64,000 nt of DNA, taken from contig JAMXBD010000975.1 in the NCBI GenBank assembly GCA_024138025.1, positions 62,001-126,000 on the forward strand. Reading direction: 5' to 3'. Both the position numbers and the translations under genes were made by a program. The stretch comes from Combretum micranthum. Its lineage: Eukaryota > Streptophyta > Magnoliopsida > Myrtales > Combretaceae. The notes beneath the pieces were generated by a model, which was not told the DNA's origin, searched no databases, and saw nothing but the letters and a program-made list of their open reading frames with translations. Position 1 is the first letter of the stretch. The number at the start of each line of letters is the position of its first letter. Shown here in pieces: positions 60,380 through 64,000 of this stretch.

Positions 60380-60944
60380 AGGGTAGGGGGAAGCGGGCTA
60401 TTCTATTCTCTTTATCATTTCCAAAATAGTTTTCACATAAATACCTCCACTTCATCTCACTAAGTATTAACACTCTAAAGGCAACTCCAACATAGGCGAC
60501 CTCCTTCAAAGCTTGCTTAGTTCCTATGAAGCTAATAACCTTATGGAAACCTACAAGCAGACCTATTGGTCCCAACAAGCATTACACGGAATCGAAATGT
60601 TAACACATGGCATAAGTATTATAATGTAGTATGATGTTATGAAATGCATGACATATTAACTTTAAAAGTCCAATAAACTTAATCTCATATTATCCTGTTG
60701 TCATATTAATTTCAGACACTCAATAATGCAAATTATAATTTAATGTCAAGCAAGTCGTTGTCACTTTGATTATGAAGATTTACATCTCAAACATACTGTA
60801 ACGCCCTAAACTAAGGCATTACAACCCGCCACGTGTCCTTCTTTCAAAAGAGACACGTAAAGGCTCTAAATCTAAATACTACAAAATATAAACATAAAAA
60901 ATCTCCATAAACCCACAATAAGGGTACTCCAAAAGGTACAAAAC

Positions 60945-61502
60945 TAGGGATGCAAGCGGGGCAGGTTGTTATAGGGTACCCGACCCTCAACTCGCTAAAA
61001 ACCCTATAGGGTTTGATCCTATAGGGTTTTGGGATTAAAAAAAAAAACCCAATAAGTTATTGGGTCGGGTTTTGGGTTTATTATCTAACCATTGGGAAAA
61101 CCCAACCCGACATAAATTCAAAATATTAAAAAATTAAAAATATTAAGTTATTAAAGCAAGGATCCCATTTATATTATATGTATGTGAAAGTAAGTGGAAA
61201 TAAATGTTTGCATCATTTTATATGATATTATTGTCTAAAATCCATTCTTTCAATAAAAATGTTTGTATCATTAATAACTTAAAACAAAATTCTTTCTTTT
61301 GCTTTTTTTTTAAAGAAAAAATTAAAAATCTTGGAATCGGGTCGGGTCGGGTTGGGTTATGGGTTCCTTAAATCCTAACGGGTCGGTTTTGGAATGATAA
61401 AAAAATCCGATAGAGTTTTCTCGGGTTCTGGGACACCCATTAAGGACTCAGGTCGGGTTCGGTTTCAAAAAACCCGTCCCGAACCCGCCCGTTGCATCCC
61501 TA
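60945..61502. mobile_element. non-autonomous hAT-type MITE nested in the solo LTR
   Basis: 558 bp with ends TAGGGATGCAAGCGGGGC and the complement of CCCGCCCGTTGCATCCCTA. It is flanked by a perfect 8-bp duplication TACAAAAC (60937-60944 and 61503-61510). The other solo LTR copy (near 25016-25030) lacks this insert, which shows the empty site. The inside has many GGGTCGGGTT-like words and no transposase. Confidence 0.95.
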
Positions 61503-61904
61503 TACAAAACCTGTAATTTGTAACTTTCAAGTATCTCCTGCAATTAAACTAAATCCGAGTCGGCAAAACCAAAGTCAACAATAATCCAAAAGATCTAACT
61601 TCCAAACTAAATCATAATCATGTTTAGTAAACTATTACATAAAAACCAATACTTCAAATCCTAAAAAGATTAATCAAAATATTGTTTTCAAAATTTCAAA
61701 AACTCAAGAAATCCTTTTCATAGGTCCTGTATAACATCCTATTCTCTGCAGGGTAGTTAGGTCCACTATCGTCATCCCCATGATCAAAATACAAGTCATA
61801 ACTAGATAGTCATAAACAATATCTCCATTACCTGTACCTGAAAAAGAAAAGAATGAGCGAAAACGCCCAGTAGGCCAGTCCACAAACAATATGCAAATGC
61901 ACAA

Positions 61905-61910
61905 ACAACA

Positions 61911-61940
<30 letters not shown>
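61905..61940. repeat. CA/TA microsatellite
   Basis: A CA dinucleotide run followed by TA repeats. The equivalent place in the other solo LTR copy (around 25440) has only AACAACATG, so the run grew after the copies separated or was lost there. Confidence 0.9.
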
Positions 61941-61941
<1 letters not shown>

Positions 61942-63698
61942 CGTGCAACTAACTAAATGTAAACAACAGGATTATTATCTTTATTAAGCCTGCAAAACAA
62001 TATAGTTCAGAATCATAGATCTCTGATCCCAAACTTGGAGTTACTTAGACTCCTAAAAGATAACCAGATATCGAAAATAAATAATTCTATAAATATATTG
62101 GTGAATGGGTACTCCCCAAACACCCGCGGCCATACTGCCAATAAACCTATATCTACTGGAATAATCTTCAAGTGCAACTCCACTAGGGACAATGACACAC
62201 AAGGATCATCAGGGTGCCTCACCAGTATCACTGTCTGCCAGGTCTTTACTAGTCAAAGCCAAGGACATCCAGAAAACAAATTAAGTCAAATAGAATTAAG
62301 TTCATTTATATTTGTTCCTATAGGCAACAATAAAAAACACTAAACCTGCTAGCAAATATAGCAAACAAGGAAAGATCATACCTTTTCAAATTCCAAGAAC
62401 AATCTCTCCAAATCCACAATCCCTTATGAACAACAACACAATATCTCCAAATCTCCTGAATATAACAATAACAAGAACAAGAACAAGATATAAATTATCA
62501 CATTAAAATGTTAATTATCTAATTCTCCAAAATCATCCAAAACCAACCTCTCAAGACATCACAACGCAGAATCTCTTCGATTAATTCCCCAGAAAACTCA
62601 AATCTCCACAAAACCTAATTGCGTAAATCAACAAATACAAACAAATCCATCATTCTAATTCGATCTTTTAATGAATCTATGATTTAGAGGATGAAAACTT
62701 ACTTTGATTTGACTCTAAATCAGGAAAATCACTAAAGACTGCAAAGAAACCCTAACCCTAAAACATCACCAAACATGAATGAACAAAACCCTAAATTAGA
62801 AATCATTTCGATGAAATCTACATATGTAATTAAGGGATTTAATTACCTTGAATGGATCTCAAATTCCAATCGTTCTCCTCAAGATTCAGATCTGATCCTC
62901 AACTGTTTCTCTCACAATCCTCTTCAAAAACACGAGAAATCTATGATTATGATGTTGATATATGTTAAATTGTATAGATCTCGTATAGATTTACTTACCT
63001 AGATTAAAGACCTTGATTCTCCTTTGATTTCTTACACCAAACACTTAAGAAAGCAAGCCCTAGGTCACTTTGGAGAAGAATAACTCGAAGGAAAACAAGA
63101 AAACCTTCTCGTCATAAACTGCATATATATAGAAAACAGTTTTGGCCGCCAAGTAGGCCGATGGCGTACATTCTTAGGCTGGCAGCCTAAGTGCCATCTT
63201 AGGTCTAATTTCTACAAATTCGTCCCGTCTTGTTTGTGTGATTTTCTCTGTCCAAAATTTACCTGTTCAAAGACAAAATTACCTTTTTAACAACACTTAA
63301 ATTTCTCTTCTGCCCTTCATTATGAATTTATTACTTGTATTTTACACATACAATATATAACATACAATAATACCCAACCCCATGCATTTGATTCCCTAAA
63401 ATTGTGATTAGACTATATTTAACTATTCTACAATCATAAACAAAGTAATAGGATTTATGTTACTCACCCGTGCATTCTCCTTAATCGTTGTAATAGTCCA
63501 CTAGGAAGTCCGAATCATGATCTAAGGTTCCTATACGATAGAATAGCTTGGATTACTATTTACTTAACAAAGACAAGAAGGATTAATCATGATGCTAAAA
63601 CTAAATGAGATAAAAATACACTTTAAGACTGCCACGCCCCATACCAAGGGTCGTATAAGGAACGGCAACACACAAGTTTCACCACACCCTTCACCACA

Positions 63699-63800
63699 CC
63701 CCATATGGAGGATCACTTGATGATCATAGGCCACTACGCCCCTTGTCACGCCCCATATGGAGGATCACTTGATGATCAGAGGCCACTACGCCCCATATTG
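63699..63800. repeat. short tandem repeat, period 52 bp
   Basis: CCCCATATGGAGGATCACTT starts at 63699 and again at 63751. A partial third start (CCCCATATTGG) lies at 63791. The units share CTTGATGATCA and GGCCACTACGCCCC. Confidence 0.9.
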
Positions 63801-64000
63801 GCAAGGCGATCCAACACAGGATCCACTACAGGCTTTGCCATGCCCTGTGGTGACCCATATCCCACTAACATAAATGACCATGCCTTCCACCACAGGTCAT
63901 GGTCATTCTATAACAAACGTAAATTTTACACTTTACAAATTTATACATTTTAACCAACTTTACTTGTCTCAACTCCACTCAATACACTCAAACATCATCA

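Larger units (their letters stand above)
60797..63346 (-). mobile_element. solo LTR (family B), copy 2, with nested hAT MITE
   Basis: It begins TGTAACGCCCTAAACTAAGG and ends GTATTTTACA on the plus strand. It is flanked by a perfect 5-bp duplication CATAC (60792-60796 and 63347-63351). Without the hAT MITE and one copy of its 8-bp duplication it is 1984 bp, nearly the length of copy 1 (24874-26850). No internal region is present. On the minus strand a TATA-like TATATATA lies near 63120. Splice-like sites AAAAG|GTATGATC (near 62383) and TAG|GTAAGTAAAT (near 62995) lie downstream of it. Confidence 0.9.
59697..64000 (-). mobile_element. LTR-type element (TGTCACAACCC end), split by a nested solo LTR, runs off the window
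   Basis: The left end TGTCACAACCCTACAGGG is of the same type as 12893. The part at 60130-60300 aligns with 13680-13860, including the hairpin next to ACGCC. It is broken at 60796 and resumes at 63352, where TTATGTTACTCACCCGTGCA and CGTTGTAATAGTCC resemble the corresponding part near 14398-14440. The right end lies outside the window or near the CACGCCCC repeats at 63630-63800. No coding domain is seen. Confidence 0.5.

Overview
This is a stretch of plant nuclear DNA, most likely from a eudicot. It is very AT-rich and has plant-type spliced genes (GT..AG introns). Initiator-Met-tRNA primer sites sit behind LTRs. Copia, gypsy, LINE, hAT and hairpin-MITE elements are present, along with an AP2/ERF transcription factor of a plant-only family. 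There are no bacterial-type operons, ribosome-binding sites or CRISPR arrays.

Only two host genes can be supported. One is a two-exon gene of unknown function on the minus strand at 6578-7279, with ABRE-like ACGT elements just upstream. The other is a two-exon ethylene-response-factor gene (group X, ABR1/ERF110-like) on the plus strand at 48929-50748, with a TATA box, a DRE core and one 770-bp intron. Almost everything else is mobile DNA in various states of decay.

Layout: 1018-1962 LTR with primer site; 2037-4983 rearranged, internally deleted Ty3/gypsy element; 6578-7279 hypothetical gene; 9390-12797 and 17041-17430 one LINE split by about 4.2 kb of inserted DNA, which itself holds a GC-rich hAT MITE; 21.1 kb tRNA-like SINE fossil; 22.4-23.1 kb fold-back element; 24874-26850 solo LTR on the minus strand; 28789-32741 complete but dead Ty1/copia element with 5-bp target duplication; 33789-34799 minus-strand LTR of the same family as the one at 1 kb; 35.2-36.8 kb degenerate tandem array; 38070-39743 hAT-type element with a perfect 8-bp target duplication; 40.2-41.9 kb decayed coding DNA that may be a pararetrovirus relic; 44020-44876 MITE with its own insertion; 45.5 and 48.2 kb small MITEs; 48.8-50.8 kb ERF gene; 51.8 kb MITE; 53.6-54.1 kb 268-bp tandem duplication; 54.7-57.15 kb minus-strand LINE; 59.7 kb to the end LTR-type DNA into which a second copy of the 24.9-kb solo LTR has inserted, itself hit by a hAT MITE.

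The best-supported new structural results are exact element boundaries with target duplications: copia CTTTT, solo LTR CATAC, hAT elements TACAAAAC, AGTAGTTA and acataacc/atataacc. Two patterns shared between otherwise different LTRs also stand out: a conserved hairpin next to a CGTAAA motif, and a GC-rich GCCGGC/GCCATCGGCCT cluster. I found no clear undescribed gene system. All boundaries are from reading the sequence by eye and no database search was possible.
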